Assembly: GCA_027625915.1 (NCBI GenBank)
Contig: JANTQA010000023.1
Location: forward strand, 2,418,001 to 2,482,000
Reading direction: 5' to 3'
DNA from: Anaeramoeba flamelloides
Taxonomy: Eukaryota > Metamonada > Anaeramoebidae
DNA length: 64,000 nt
The notes below the pieces were generated by a model that ran no database searches, was not told the DNA's origin, and saw nothing but the letters and a program-made list of their open reading frames with translations. Made by a program: the position numbers and the translations under genes. Shown here one piece after another: positions 1 to 11,264 of the stretch (its first letter is position 1; the number at the start of each line of letters is the position of its first letter).

Positions 1-372
1 AAATGGATTTTTAATTCATTTTGGAAATTCTTTAGAACCAAAAAGTAATTTGTTTCTCAAACATTTTACAAACAAAAGTATTTCCATAAAGAATCAAAAA
101 TAAAACCAAATAAAGAATAAGTAATTGTGTAAAATTTTACAGATAAGAGCTTGAAATAAATGATTTTTATTTTTTTTTTTTAATCTCAATTTTTTCATTT
201 TTTTGATTTCCATTTTTTTTATTGGTATGAAAATATTTTATACTAGGATATATTCCACTCTAGTATTTATTAAAATATCAATGCATTTAATTAAGGAAAT
301 GATTTGAAGAATTCAGTTTCACATAAATGAAGGCACCCAAAAAATGAAAAATGTACTTACCCACTTAAATAT
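1..372 (+). repeat. Dispersed repeat family 1, copy cut by the window edge
   Basis: This stretch matches 33058-33446 almost base for base over about 370 bases. Shared landmarks are GATATATTCCACTCTAGTAT near 247 and 33320, and AATGAAAAATGTACTTACCC near 342 and 33418. A third, more diverged copy lies at 5.8-7.05 kb. No protein is encoded. The element begins before the window, so its left end is seen only in the other copies. Confidence 0.75.
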
Positions 373-1480
373 GCCTCGAAATGTAGGTTAGTTTGAATTT
401 ATTGTTAACGGTTAAATTTTAAAAACACATAATCTGTTAAAGAGAGAATGTTGTTGTCTTTAATGTTGTACTTTCTCATTTAAAGAGTGGATAAACACTG
501 TCGTTAGAAGTATTTTAAACTTAATTTAGTTAGAAAACTAAATGTGGGTTAGTTGCTTAAAAATTCTTTAATTTTAATAAATTAGAAAATTAATGACAAT
601 TTTAATTAAAAAAACATGAAAAATTCAGACATTATTTTTGAAAATTGTATTTTTATTGAAGAATAGAAACTAAAATAATCATTCTTTTGGTTTTTATGTA
701 AATGATTATTGAGCAAATCTTGAGAATTACAAAGTAGAAAAAATATTTACTTTTGAAGTTTCTAAATCTAAATTATTAGAGACAAGAATATTATTATTTG
801 GTTTTTATTTTTAGATTTTGAAAAGGAATCAAAAAAAAAAATTTAATTGTGATTATTGGCAAAAAATTGAAATAATTTTTTGTTCAAGAATATTTTTAAT
901 AGATTTTTTAGAGACGATCGAACTCTTCATTACAATATAATTTACTTTCAATAGCAAACTACTTTAATTGTACATGAATATATGAGTGACGCTAATCTGT
1001 TAATAGAGAAAAGGTGAAATATGTTTGTTTTTTTAAAGAATTTCACCCCAAATTGAACATTTTTCATTTTTTTGAGATAAATTCTCAGTTTGAAAACCCT
1101 TATAATTTTGTTCTTTTTGGATTAACAATTTCAAAGTTTACTATTGCAACACTTTCAATTATATCAATACTGATAACTTCAAAGAAATGTTGAAAATTTT
1201 TGATTCTATTTTTCCATTTTTGCAAAAATATTGTAACTCTACCTTTAAAACAGTTCTCGACAAAGAATATTTGGAAGAAAAACTAATTTTATAAAGTTTT
1301 TGAACATTTAAGCCAATAAAATGCTTTATTCAAAGCATCAGGTAAATAAATTTACCAAAAATGAAAAATTAAGAAAAAATTTTCGAACATTTCTTTGAAT
1401 TGATTAGTATTGGATCTTGGTAATTTTCATTTTCCTTCCTTTATGCGAAAGTGGTTGTCTGTTTTTATTGTGAAATTGTT
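373..1480. other. Gene-free AT-rich stretch after the broken RhoGEF
   Basis: If the RhoGEF gene were whole, the rest of its DH domain should be encoded here on the minus strand. I read all three minus frames and found no DH-like segment, only open runs of about 20 codons. Nothing else is recognisable. Confidence 0.5.
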
Positions 1481-1510
1481 TGTGTTTAATTACTCAAAAG
1501 AGAATAAGAA

Positions 1511-1585
1511 AAAGAAAGAGAAAGAGAAAGAGAAAGAGAAAGAGAAAGAAAAAGAGAAAGAAAAAGACAAAAAGATAAAGAAAAA
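1511..1585. repeat. GAGAAA microsatellite in the RhoGEF intron
   Basis: A near-perfect purine repeat of AGAGAA/AGAAAA units lies just downstream of RhoGEF exon 2, inside what would be its next intron. Read on the plus strand it opens a Lys/Glu frame that should not be taken for a gene. Confidence 0.85.
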
Positions 1586-1600
1586 GAATATTCTGTTTAC

Positions 1601-2398
1601 CTCAACAATAAGTATTAAAAAATCAAGATAATTTTTTTCTGTATCTAAGACTTCTTCAGCAATTAATTTTCTTTTTTTTTGAATACGGTGATACTTTAAT
1701 TGAATTCTTGTTTTCAAAACACTTTGTATTAAATGGTATGAGTTTAATTCTGAAAATTCAAAGAAGATTGATAAAAAAAAAAAAAACAATTTATTCAATA
1801 AATGTAAAAAGGATTCTCAAAAGAAAAAGTGTAAAAGAAAAAAAATTGTTAGGTTACCATTTTTAAAAACCACTCTTTGTTTTGACATCCTTAATAATTT
1901 TTGTATTATTAGGTATGGCTGATCTCTCTGTTTTTTTAAAAAATAATATTCATTAAGTGCTAAATGTTTTCTCAGTTGTGACTGAAAAGAAATAATCACT
2001 CGGATCACCTCCTCAGAATATTCGATAGATTGTTTTTTTTTTGGTTTCTGTTGAGAAAGAGAAGAGGGTTGCTTGTTTGTTTGTTTGATTTTTTTTTTCC
2101 TTCGGAACCATCTCGATCGAGATCTTTTATTCTCATTTTTTTCTTGCTCAACGATGCGTAAATTGTTTGTTTTGAGTTGTGGAGAGCTCTTGGTCTCCTT
2201 TTGTACATTGCCCAGTTTTTTTGTCACCAAACTGTTATGTACTTGCTTTTGGAAATGAAGATCTTGATAATAGCTTTTTTTGTTTTTTTTGTGTTTTTTT
2301 TCATTTTTTGAAGAAACAAGATCAATTTCAAAATTTGTTCGAATTCGGCTTGACTGTTTTTTAGAATTATTTTTTTCTTTTGTTTCAGTTTGGCCCAT
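1601..2398 (-). CDS. IQ-motif RhoGEF (Dbl type), N-terminal part only
   Basis: Two exons join cleanly. Exon 1 is 2398-1858 and ends AAT-G before GTAACC. Exon 2 is 1749-1601, after TTTTCAG and before GTAAACAG. The phase 1 junction gives 230 codons. The protein starts MGQTETKE, a plausible N-myristoylation signal (Gly2, Thr6). A Lys/Arg-rich region follows, then about three IQ motifs (FQSQLRKHLAL, IQKLLRMSKQR, IQSVLK), then KRKLIAEEVLDTEKNYLDFL, the typical first helix of a DH (RhoGEF) domain. DH domains load GTP onto Rho GTPases; IQ motifs bind calmodulin or EF-hand light chains. The rest of the DH domain and any PH domain are not found within 1.6 kb downstream. The gene is therefore either truncated by repeat insertion or continues past a long intron beyond the window. 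Confidence 0.72.
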
Positions 2399-3765
2399 AA
2401 AAAAGAATATTAGGGAAACTTGTCAAGTAAAAATGTGAATTTCTTAGAAGGTGTGAAAAAAAATCAAGATTTAATTACTAAAAACAGGAAAAAATGTAAA
2501 AAATAAATTTAAGAATTTCGAAACCATACAAATAGTAAGTATTTCCTTAAAAGTCGGATAAATTGATTTTAAAAGGACTTTAAAAATCTTATTCTAATTA
2601 AAAAAGTTTAAGTATTCATATTTAATAATCTAAATTTATTGATGCTTAAGAATACTCCAATTTGTTTGTTTATTCTTTGTGGCTCTAACCAATGATAAGA
2701 AAGTTTCTTGTGTTGATTGAGAATGATTTTTTTAAGGGAATTGTAAAACAAAAAAATCTTATAGTATATTTACAATAAAAATCAAAACAATATTGCTGCA
2801 TCTAGAAATTGAATAAGAAGTAAAATTCTGATTATTACAACCAGACCCACTTTTAAAGCTAATTTCCAGATGAAATATTGTTGTATAAAGTTTTGATCTC
2901 AATTTTCCCTTATTTGAAAAGTTCAAAATTCACGAAATATTTCGGAATTCTTTCAAAAAAAATAATTTTCTTTTGAAAGAAGAAATAATTCTAAGTGCTT
3001 GTGAAGGAAATTGACCAAAATACACTTTAAAAATGAAACCACCAAGTTCTGAAATGACATATTATAAAAAATCAACTTAATTTCAAAAGAATTAGAATAA
3101 TAATTTTTAAACTTGAAAAAAATATCATTTTTTGATACAAAGAATACTCCAAATCAATTTTTATTTTTTTATTGAATAAAAAAATCTGAGAAAAAGAACC
3201 AAACAATCAAATTAAAAATTCTCCCAAAATACTTTACTAAAACCTTTAAAATTCAACTTATAATCTAAAGAAATAGTTTTTTAATTTAATTATGTATAAT
3301 CAATAATTAACCACCGATCTTAATTTTTTGAGTGAATTTTTAACAATCCACATTATTTAAATGCACCAATATACTTTACAATTATTTCTCAATTTTTTAA
3401 AGATTTTCAAACAAATAAAAAAAATTTAAATTAATATTTTATATAAATAAAAAAAAAATAATAGATATTATAAAATAACTAATTTTGATAATAATGGTAC
3501 CACATTTCTACTCTTGATATTTGAAGAAGGATATACCTAATCTTTTAAAATTTCAAGAAATTTAATAAATAAAACTCTTCCTAAATATTCAAAGATGCTA
3601 GATATCACCAAAATCAATATACTCCGTATATTTTATTGAAGGAAGTGTGTGGATTTTGCTTTTTTTTTGAAAATTTTTAATTTAATAAAAATGACTAAAA
3701 AAAGAAATTTCTAAGTTCTATGGGATACCAAAATATTGAAATCAAAAAAAAAAACTAGTACTAAA
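2399..3765. other. Gene-free AT-rich stretch
   Basis: I see no exon with recognisable content. A run of about 30 open codons ends at the TAA near 3540 (ending FLLLIFEEGYT) but has no start or family match. Homopolymer A and T runs dominate. Confidence 0.4.
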
Positions 3766-3767
3766 CC

Positions 3768-3988
3768 CTTTTTCAGTAAAAGTGTCCAGTTGTGATAGGT
3801 ATAATACATATGTTTAAAGGGTTTGTATAGATATTAAAATGAAAATTTTATTTTGGAAATTTTCAAAATTGAAATCATTTTTTCACATTTTTGTTTTTTT
3901 TTCGATTTTTTTTTTTAAAACGTCATTCAGTTTCAAATTTTTGTTTATTGCAAGATCAATAGTCACTTGGTAAAAATGTGTTATTCTA
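3768..3988 (+). repeat. Dispersed repeat family 9, copy 1
   Basis: This stretch matches the reverse complement of 13797-14002 over about 210 bases. The best-conserved core is the stretch around TTTTGGAAATTTTCAAAATT, and both copies end in a CACTTGGTAAAAAT motif. It is non-coding. Confidence 0.75.
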
Positions 3989-5814
3989 AGGTTATTGAAA
4001 CCATGGAAATGATTTTTGAGAAATCACATTGATTTCTATTGGAATTCTATTTGATCTTTGATCCGGATATTTGTTTAATAAATGTGTAAAATTTTCATTT
4101 CATTATCATTTCCTTTTTCAAATAGAGAAAACAAATACCAACACACTTCGTTTGGGGGCTTGATTTCAAAAAGAAAAGTATTTAAAATGAAGTGAAAATT
4201 GTTTCATATTTATTATTCAAATACCAGTAGATATTCAAAACGAACATTGCTGTTTTTCTCAATTGGGAACTAAGAATTTGAGTTTTTCAATTTTTAAGAA
4301 AATTTATTAGGGTTAGGTAGTTTTCTTTCAGACATTTGTCAACAATTCTTTGATGTGTATTATACTGCTTATTTCTTATTTGTTCTTCAAAGGTCAATTA
4401 TATAAAATAATTGATATTTGAAAAAAAGTTGGACACCTTTGACTGAAACAGAGTTTATATTATTAAGAAGAAAATAATTCAACCAATCTTAGTTTAATTT
4501 TTTAATTTTCCGTTTTTTTTTTTTTGGATAACTTTTCTTGTTTAAATTTTTGTTTTTATTGAATTATGTTAATAATCACGAAATTTGTCCAGTTAAATAT
4601 TTGAAATTAATTAAAATACTAATTAACAAATAAACTTTATAAAAGTTAAATTTATTATAATTGTTAATTCTTTTAATGTCAAAGAAGTAAGTTACCCCTT
4701 TGAATGATCATTTTATAATTAAGAATGAAAAAATAATGAATTAAAATTATATTTTCGAAAATTTATATATCTTTTTAATCTTCCTGGCCCTGATGAATAT
4801 AATAAATAATATACATTTAATTATTGTTACTTAATTCTTTACTTTGATATAAAAAAACTCTTCAAAAGTTCTTTTCTAATTTCTTTTATAGAAACTTTTT
4901 TTTAAATAAGTAAAAAATGAGATTATTATGCCTAAAATTTAAGAAAAAGGATTGAATCCCCAATTCGAAAAAAAACAACAAAGATTTCAACAAAAAGAAA
5001 AGAAAAATTTTTCTGAACAAGATGGCGTAAAAATTTTCAAAATGTTTCCAAATAATTTTATTTTTAAATAAATGAAAATAAATAATTTTCAAATAAAACC
5101 AATAAAATCTTTTCAAACAAAAGGGACACATCTAAAATCATCGATACTATTAAATTTGATTTTTAATAAGATAATTAAATATTGTTGATTTTCATTTTAA
5201 TTATTCATTTTTTCATTTTTTGTTTTTTTATTTATGGATATTGAACAGTTGGAAAATGAAAATTAAAATAGACAAGAAAAAATCAATTTGGAAATAATTT
5301 ACCAATATAAAAACGGAAAAAGTTTATGTTTGATTTTGAATGAGCTAGATGTAGGAATTAAGAAAGACTGTTATTGTATTGATGTGTGAAATAAAAAAAA
5401 AAAAGAAAACAAAGAAAAAAAAACCACCCCAATAAAAATACCCATATGAATTCTGACTTTATCTTGAATATGAAACTTTAAAGAACAGAAGTTTAACTTA
5501 TTAAGAACTTTTTCCATAAAATGTAAAGAACTTTTTACCTGAATTCACCTTCTTCAAAGGTTATTATTGATTTAATAATTTTTTTTCTTGACAATTTACA
5601 AAATGAGATTTATCATTTCAAATAAAAGTGTATATCAATTTTTAAAATATTTAATTTAAATTTTTATTGTTTATTTTTGATGAGTTTTAAAGATTTATTA
5701 AGTGTTTTTTTTTTATGTTTTAAAGAATTTCTTATATTTTCGAATGATACTACAATTAATTTGATTTAATTATTAGTAATTCTCGTAAAATTTTTATTCC
5801 CTTTTATTTTAAAA
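3989..5814. other. Gene-free AT-rich stretch
   Basis: No gene is recognised. A 42-codon open run on plus (about 4957-5080, containing KNFSEQDGVKIF) has no start codon, splice context or match I can name. A minus frame over the same bases is Phe/Leu-rich and looks like its shadow. Confidence 0.4.
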
Positions 5815-6153
5815 AGTGTTTACATCCAATAAATCTTTATTTCGGGAGAAAAATTCAAAAAATATCTTATTTTCTGAACAAAACACCAATTGGAACAATT
5901 AAATGAAAATAGGATTATAAAATTTTTTTTGCAAATTCTTTAGAAATGGGAAATAATTTGTTATCCAAAATTTTCTAAATAAATAATTTTTCTTGAAGAA
6001 TAAAAAATATAACTAAGGAAATAATAAGTAATCGTATAATATACTAAAGATAAGAACAAGAAAATTATGAGATTTTTTATTTTTTACTGAAAAATTTGTA
6101 AGTGGGAAAAATTGTGAAATTACCATTTTTCGAAAGGTATAATTATTAATATA
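5815..6153 (+). repeat. Dispersed repeat family 1, copy 2, left half
   Basis: It resembles 32985-33220: both open with CCAATAAATCTTTATTTC and share AAATGAAAATAGGATT. The copy is split at 6153 by a family 2 element and resumes at 6785. An extra fragment of the same region recurs at 7925-8005. Confidence 0.65.
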
Positions 6154-6784
6154 AACTCCATTTCAAAAATTTTGAATTATCTGAAATAATAAATTGAAAA
6201 AATATATATCAATAAACATCCAAGACAAAAAATTATTAAATATAATTTATAATTCACTTTTAAATCATTCTAAATCGAGAAAAACCTGATAATTTTTATA
6301 ATTAAAAAAAGAATAATTCAAAAACTAAAAAAAAAAAATGAAACATAATTTTTAATAGGTGTATGCCAATTTTTTATTCCTAAATATTTACTGAAAAAAA
6401 GTTTACAACAAAATTTTTTACTAAGAATTAAATTTATTCTACAAGAAATTAGAAAGTCTCAATTTTCTTTCTGATTATTTGTCTTTTCGAAGATCTGTTT
6501 TTTTTTTTCCACTTGAACTTTAGCAAAAAAAAACATCAAAAAAAAAAAAAAGGGAATAGTGTCAATAAAAAAAAGAAATAGAAAAAAAAACAAAAAGAAA
6601 AGGAAAAAACAAAAATTTGCCGAAAAACAAAAAATTGAAAAAGCAAAACAAAATTTTTAAAAATTAGAAAAAATGATTCTGATCAAAAATTTGACAATAT
6701 TTTTTTTGATAAGAATACAGGATAAACTCTCAAAATAACTTCCATTAACATTACACTATGAGTCAAAATTTTTGAAAAATAGTT
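6154..6784 (+). mobile_element. Family 2 inverted-repeat element (MITE-like), copy 1
   Basis: This non-coding element of about 630 bp is flanked by TA on both sides. Its ends form an inverted repeat of about 26 bp; in the right-end orientation it reads AACTATTTTTCAAAAATTTT. The interior has a long A-rich tract. Other copies lie at 27449-28002, 30955-31432 (left end lost) and 38013-38619 (inverted). It inserted into a family 1 repeat, so it is younger than that copy. Confidence 0.7.
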
Positions 6785-7045
6785 TAGTTATACTAGGATA
6801 ATACATCTCCGGTAATGTAGATTTGGTGATTTTATAATAATCCAATTAATTTAATCAACACTTGTTTTTTTTAGTTTAATTTTGATTTTTTCATTGATTG
6901 GTAAATATATATTAGACTAGGAAATATTCAACTCTCCACTTTATTAAAATATTAATATATTTGTTTGGTAATAGAAATGGTTCGAAGAATTCAATTTTTT
7001 ATAAACATAGCAACTCAAAATGAGTTAAAATGTATCTCCCTTAAA
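6785..7045 (+). repeat. Dispersed repeat family 1, copy 2, right half
   Basis: It continues the family 1 copy after the family 2 insertion. It aligns with 33300-33440: ACTAGGAAATATTCAACTCT against the same motif near 33318, then a TTCGAAGAATTCA block. Divergence from the other copies is clearly higher than between copies 1 and 3. Confidence 0.6.
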
Positions 7046-7223
7046 TTCAAAAGTAATTATTTCTTAACAATTCACTTTTTCCAAATTAGACTTTCCTTTT
7101 GAACACTTAAACATCTATCGAATCTTGTTGTTTTTAGAATTTACACTTTTAGAAGAAACAAATAAACCCAAAGTAAATCATTTTTTTGTTATTCTTTTTC
7201 CTTGGTTAATCTTATACAAGTCA

Positions 7224-7421
7224 ATGTCAAACAAACAAACAGAAAGTACAAACACCAACGATGTAAACCAAAAAGTGTATGAGTATTATTGCGATTTTGA
7301 AAAGGAAATACAAAAGATTGATTTCAATGCAAACCCCGAATATAAATTTTTTTTATTTCCCAAAAATTTTATTAGCATTCGCTCTCGCAAACCGAAAACT
7401 TCAACTCGCTTTCCCTTTCCT
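7224..7421 (+). CDS. Unrecognised first exon, 66 codons
   Basis: An ATG at 7224 opens 66 codons with balanced composition (MSNKQTESTNTNDVNQ, then KVYEYYCDFEKEIQKIDF, then a basic stretch ISIRSRKPKTSTRF). They run straight into a donor-like GTAATATC in phase 0. The T-rich sequence that follows looks like intron. G+C is clearly higher than in the flanks. I do not recognise the family. The coding-like segment at 8290-8527 may belong to the same gene, since only repeat insertions lie between them, but none of its acceptors gives a convincing phase match. Confidence 0.45.
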
Positions 7422-7686
7422 GTAATATCTATTTTTTACTTTTTTTTTTTTTTTTTCTCTTTTGTGTTTCAAACAAACACTTTACACAAACGATCAAAAA
7501 GTTTTTTTTGTTGTTTAAAAACAGAAATTCTTTCTTTGACCAAAACCCTTTTTATGTTCTTATTTTAATTTGTTTTATTTTTAAATTTGTTCTTTTATCC
7601 TTTTTAATTTCCACCAAAAACTAAAGACACTAGAAAATTTTTTTATATTATAAAAGGGAATTCATTCAGAGACAATAAAACAAATA

Positions 7687-7915
7687 CTGCTTAATTGTAA
7701 AATAAAAAGATCAAAATTTTCATTCAGCTTTACAAAAAAATTATAAACTATACCAAGAATTAAAAAAAGTACTCAAAAATCACCAACTCTCTAAGGTGGA
7801 ATGAATAATTTCAGCTTTTTTTAAGTATTAAAAATTTGAAATGTTACACGGTTTATAAATCTAATTTTGGTAAAGTTGAATGAAATTTTTATTTCATTTA
7901 TTATGCAACAAATAG
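7687..7915 (+). mobile_element. Family 3 MITE-like element, copy 1
   Basis: A 229-bp non-coding element lies between TA dinucleotides. Its inverted ends contain CAAAATTTTCATTCAGCTTT, with an outer part like TACTATTTGTTGCAAAATAA. Full copies lie at 35015-35238, 44036-44266 and 58706-58908. A solo right end sits at 8023-8080. Confidence 0.75.
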
Positions 7916-8022
7916 TATTACAAATAAGATCAAGAAAAATATGAGATTTTTTATTTTACCTCGATCAATTCATAAGTGGGACAAAATGTGTAAATACTCT
8001 TTTTTGAATTTTATAAAATCTG

Positions 8023-8080
8023 TTTTTGGAAAGCTGAATAAAAATTTTGTTCCATTTATTTTGTAACAAATAGTAATTTG
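8023..8080 (+). repeat. Solo end of a family 3 element
   Basis: GGAAAGCTGAATAAAAATTT followed by a TTCCATTTATTTTGTAACAA block matches the right terminus of family 3. No matching left end is adjacent; the preceding bases resemble family 1. Confidence 0.6.
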
Positions 8081-8289
8081 TTGGTTATCTTTGTGCGAAA
8101 ATTCTTTTAATTTTCACAGTCAAAGAAAAATAAAGTGAAAGGATTTTTCTTTTGAAATTCAAATATAGCCATTTTGGAAAAGGGTGACAAAAAACTTTTC
8201 GGTTGTCCTATAAAACTGATCGTAAACTTAAATAGAGCCGTTTCAGGAACTTTTTAAAATACTTTTGTTTTTTTCTCATTTTTTAAAAG

Positions 8290-8527
8290 AAACATCCATT
8301 TAAGGACCACGTTCCCAGACGAAAACAGTGAAATTGTTGATAAAAACACTCTTGAAAGAGTTCCAGAATCTCAGTTAAATTTACCCACTGAGAATTTCTT
8401 TTACAAAAAAATGAGAAATTTTCACAATTCCCACATTTTACCCTTCTTTGGTATCCTTCCAAAATACAATTTTAGAACTTCCATTTCAAAATTATTAAAC
8501 TCAAAAAAAATTCCCAAGCTGTTCTAA
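8290..8527 (+). CDS. Coding-like exon without a start codon
   Basis: An open frame of about 79 codons with protein-like composition begins after AAAAG at 8289. It reads LRTTFPDENSEIVDKNTLER, VPESQLNLPTENFFYKKM, then RNFHNSHILPFFGILPKY, and ends with TAA at 8525-8527. There is no upstream ATG in frame, so it must be a terminal exon or a relic. I cannot name a family. The 18-mer at 8300-8317 recurs inverted, with two mismatches, at 8780-8797, so the piece may have been carried by a mobile element. Confidence 0.4.
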
Positions 8528-8793
8528 ATATTTTTTTTAGTTACTTTTACAAGTTTGAAATGTTTTCAAATTTGGACTTGTCTTGAAAACTCCTTTCAGC
8601 CATTTTTTTTAATAATTTCTATTCCAATAATCTGTTGAAAATTTTTATTTTTTTTTTTTTGGTGTTGATTTGTTTTTAGCTTTGAAATTAGGAATTTTTT
8701 TATTCAACATACAGCCAGAATGGAAATTCTTTTTGAAAAGTGAATGTAAAATAACACAATAACTAAACACCTCTCAGGGTGGGAACGTAGTAC

Positions 8794-8840
8794 TTAAGGA
8801 AAATATTTTTTGCTTAATTTAAATAAAATATTTTCCTTAA
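8794..8840. repeat. Perfect 16-bp-stem hairpin
   Basis: TTAAGGAAAATATTTT and its exact reverse complement are separated by about 15 bases. The hairpin abuts the left end of the element starting at 8840. Confidence 0.8.
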
Positions 8841-11264
8841 TGTTTTTGTCGCTTGCGTAAGATTTGACCCATACTCAAAAAGTGACTTGAAACCAAAAAA
8901 AATTGGTATTTAGAAATTGCCCTTCTTTTGGTTGAAAAAATTCAAATAACAAATAAAAAATTTTGATAGGATCTCACAAGACAAGGAAAATTTTTTCAAA
9001 AAAAAATCTCTAAATTTTGTAATATTGAAATACACTCATATAATAAACATTATTATACATAACAATTTTCAATGAGGTTTATAACGTTAATAGATATTAA
9101 TAGGTTTTGAAAAAAAAATGAAATTTTTCAGTTATATTTTTTTCATTTTTAATTGTAAAATTTTTGAATTTTTTAATTGACTTAGTAGAGAGATAATTTT
9201 CAAGTATTTTTTTAATAGTCTAAAAAGAAACATATTTTTCAATTTTAAAATAGCACAAAATATTTCAATCAAAAGATATCGTTAAATTAAATTGAAAATC
9301 TGATTTTTTATCTGTTTTTGGAATATTTTTTATTATTTTATTTTTTTCCATGTCTTGAGTTTTTATATACGTTCCCGGTTGTTTTCTGCAAATTGCTTTA
9401 ACATTTATTCTTTTTTCAATCTTAATTTTCAATCAAAAATTAATTCATTTCAACTTTTTTCATTAAAAAATACTCCAAAAATAGGTGTTTTTTTCTAAAG
9501 TCGGTATTTGTGAGAAGGGGGGTATTCAGATTTTCATGAGTTTAATTGCTATCCTTTTTTTATTACACAAAATTATGATAACTCTGAAAAAATAATTTAT
9601 AAAAGAATTATAATTGAAATCCAATGTATAGTTTTGGCTAACTTTAATTTTTGGTGTTTAAATTTTCCTTGTAGTGCAATAACATAAAATACATTTAACA
9701 AAAATAAATTCAAAGTTTCAAAGTATAAAAAATCAAAATTTATTTTGGGGCTGCAAATCCTATGAAAAAAAAACGAAAAATTTGGATTAAAGATTTTTAA
9801 TCCAAATAAACAAAAACAACAAATTAAAAAAAAAAAAAATCAAAGATATTATTTGAAATAAAGAATCATTATTTATCTTATCATTGGTTAATGATAAAGA
9901 AAATTATCGCTCTTTTTTTTTTTTTTTTTTATTGTAATTTCAGGCAGGAGTTTAGAATTCCTCTTATTTGCCGTTAGGTTTTTTTTAATTTTTGTTTTAA
10001 TTAGAAAATCTATTGATTTTCGAAACAAAAATAAAAAGTGAAAAAAACCTCCGTTAGCTTTTCCAGAATTTAGGAGAATTGAGTAAAATCTTTGATTTTT
10101 CTCTATTCTTTTGAATTACGGAAAACTGCCGTTAGGTTTTCCAGAATTCAAAAGAATGGAGAAAAACCAATGGTTTTACTACAATCTTTTAAATTCTGGA
10201 AAAAATAACGTTGAGTTTCGTCAAGTACTGTAGATTGCTGTAGAGTACCGTCAAGTGCCGTAGAGTGAATAGGTTTTTTTTTAATTTGATAATTAAACAG
10301 AAAATTTCAGAAATTGACTTTTTATTTCTTAATTTTAAAAAAACCTAACGGAGATTTCCCAGATTTCAAAAGAATAGAGAAAAATCAAAGATTTCACTCA
10401 ATTTTTTTAAATTTTGAAAAAGTTAATGGCAGTTTTTTTTATTCTTGTTTTTGTTTCGAAAATCAAAGATTTTATTTTATTCTTTTGAATTCTGGAAAAG
10501 ATAACAGTGTTTTTTTTGTAAATTTTTTAAATATACCAAAAATTTATTTAATTTTTGATTTATTTCTTAAGGTCCGAGTCATTTCGGTTAAAAATAATTT
10601 TCTTAAATGGAAAAAAATTGTAATTTTAATGAGTACCTAATAACAATCGAAAAACCAATCGACAAATGAAAGGTGATCGATCTCCAAAAATCAACAATCA
10701 AAAAAGAGGACATTTTTAGAAAAAATCTTCAAAAAATGGCAATCAATTTTCAATTTGAATAGTCGTGATTTATCATTTTGAAAACAACAATGTTAGTTTT
10801 GAACTTTCTTTCTTTGGTGCTTTTTATGATCTCGAATATTTTTTCTTTACTTTTTTTTCTATTCTTCAAATAAGCTATTATTTTTACAAGTAACGTTACA
10901 AAATCCTTACTTTGTCAAATATAGAGGGTTGCAATCTAACCACATATTAGATTAAATCGAATTAAATTGATTGTATACTTAAAGAAAACAATTTTCATTT
11001 AAATTGAAGAAATTTAATCCTTTGGAAATTTAAAAAAAGAAGCAAGTAATTTTTTTTTTAAATTTGGATTTTTTTGGAATTGAGAATGCTTTTTAAACTA
11101 TTTTTTTAGATAAATGGAATTTTTTGCCAATGAGATCCTCTCAAAATTTTTTATTTGTTATTTGAACTGTGTCAATCAAAAGAAGGGCAATTTCAAAATA
11201 CCCTTTTTAGGTTTCAAGTTACTATTTGAGTATGGGGCAAATACACGGTAAATGACTAGACCCT
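8840..11264. mobile_element. Large family 5-like element bounded by inverted repeats (2.4 kb)
   Basis: Bases 8870-9000 and 11120-11240 are inverted copies of each other over about 130 bp (CATACTCAAA..., CCCTTCTTTTGG and TTCAAATAACAAATAAAAAA blocks). The outer right end, reverse complemented, starts AGGGTCTAGTCATTTACCGT. A shorter relative with both ends lies at 46987-47677. The interior has no transposase frame. It contains the family 8 hairpin and decamer cluster at 9960-10525. Confidence 0.55.
9960..10525. repeat. Family 8 hairpin modules with decamer array
   Basis: Alternating direct and inverted copies of a module containing TTTTCCAGAATTCAAAAGAA and CCGTTAGG are found here, with a second module like AATTAGAAAATCTATTGATT. 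Between them, 10219-10268 holds five tandem 10-mers (CGTCAAGTAC, TGTAGATTGC, TGTAGAGTAC, CGTCAAGTGC, CGTAGAGTGA). Relatives lie at 13655-13732, 21741-22045, 30690-30800, 52541-52760 and 53545-53760. Confidence 0.65.

Noticed and set aside
1410-1631. Plus-strand frame with a Lys/Glu hexamer run
   Set aside because: It reads through the RhoGEF intron microsatellite and exon 2 in antisense, with no family features.
4306-4320. ATTAGGGTTAGGTAG resembles telomere repeats
   Set aside because: Only two imperfect units occur, with no array.
10314-10640. 108-codon plus frame
   Set aside because: It is built from family 8 hairpin modules; composition is Phe/Asn/Lys-rich and the frame is not conserved between copies.
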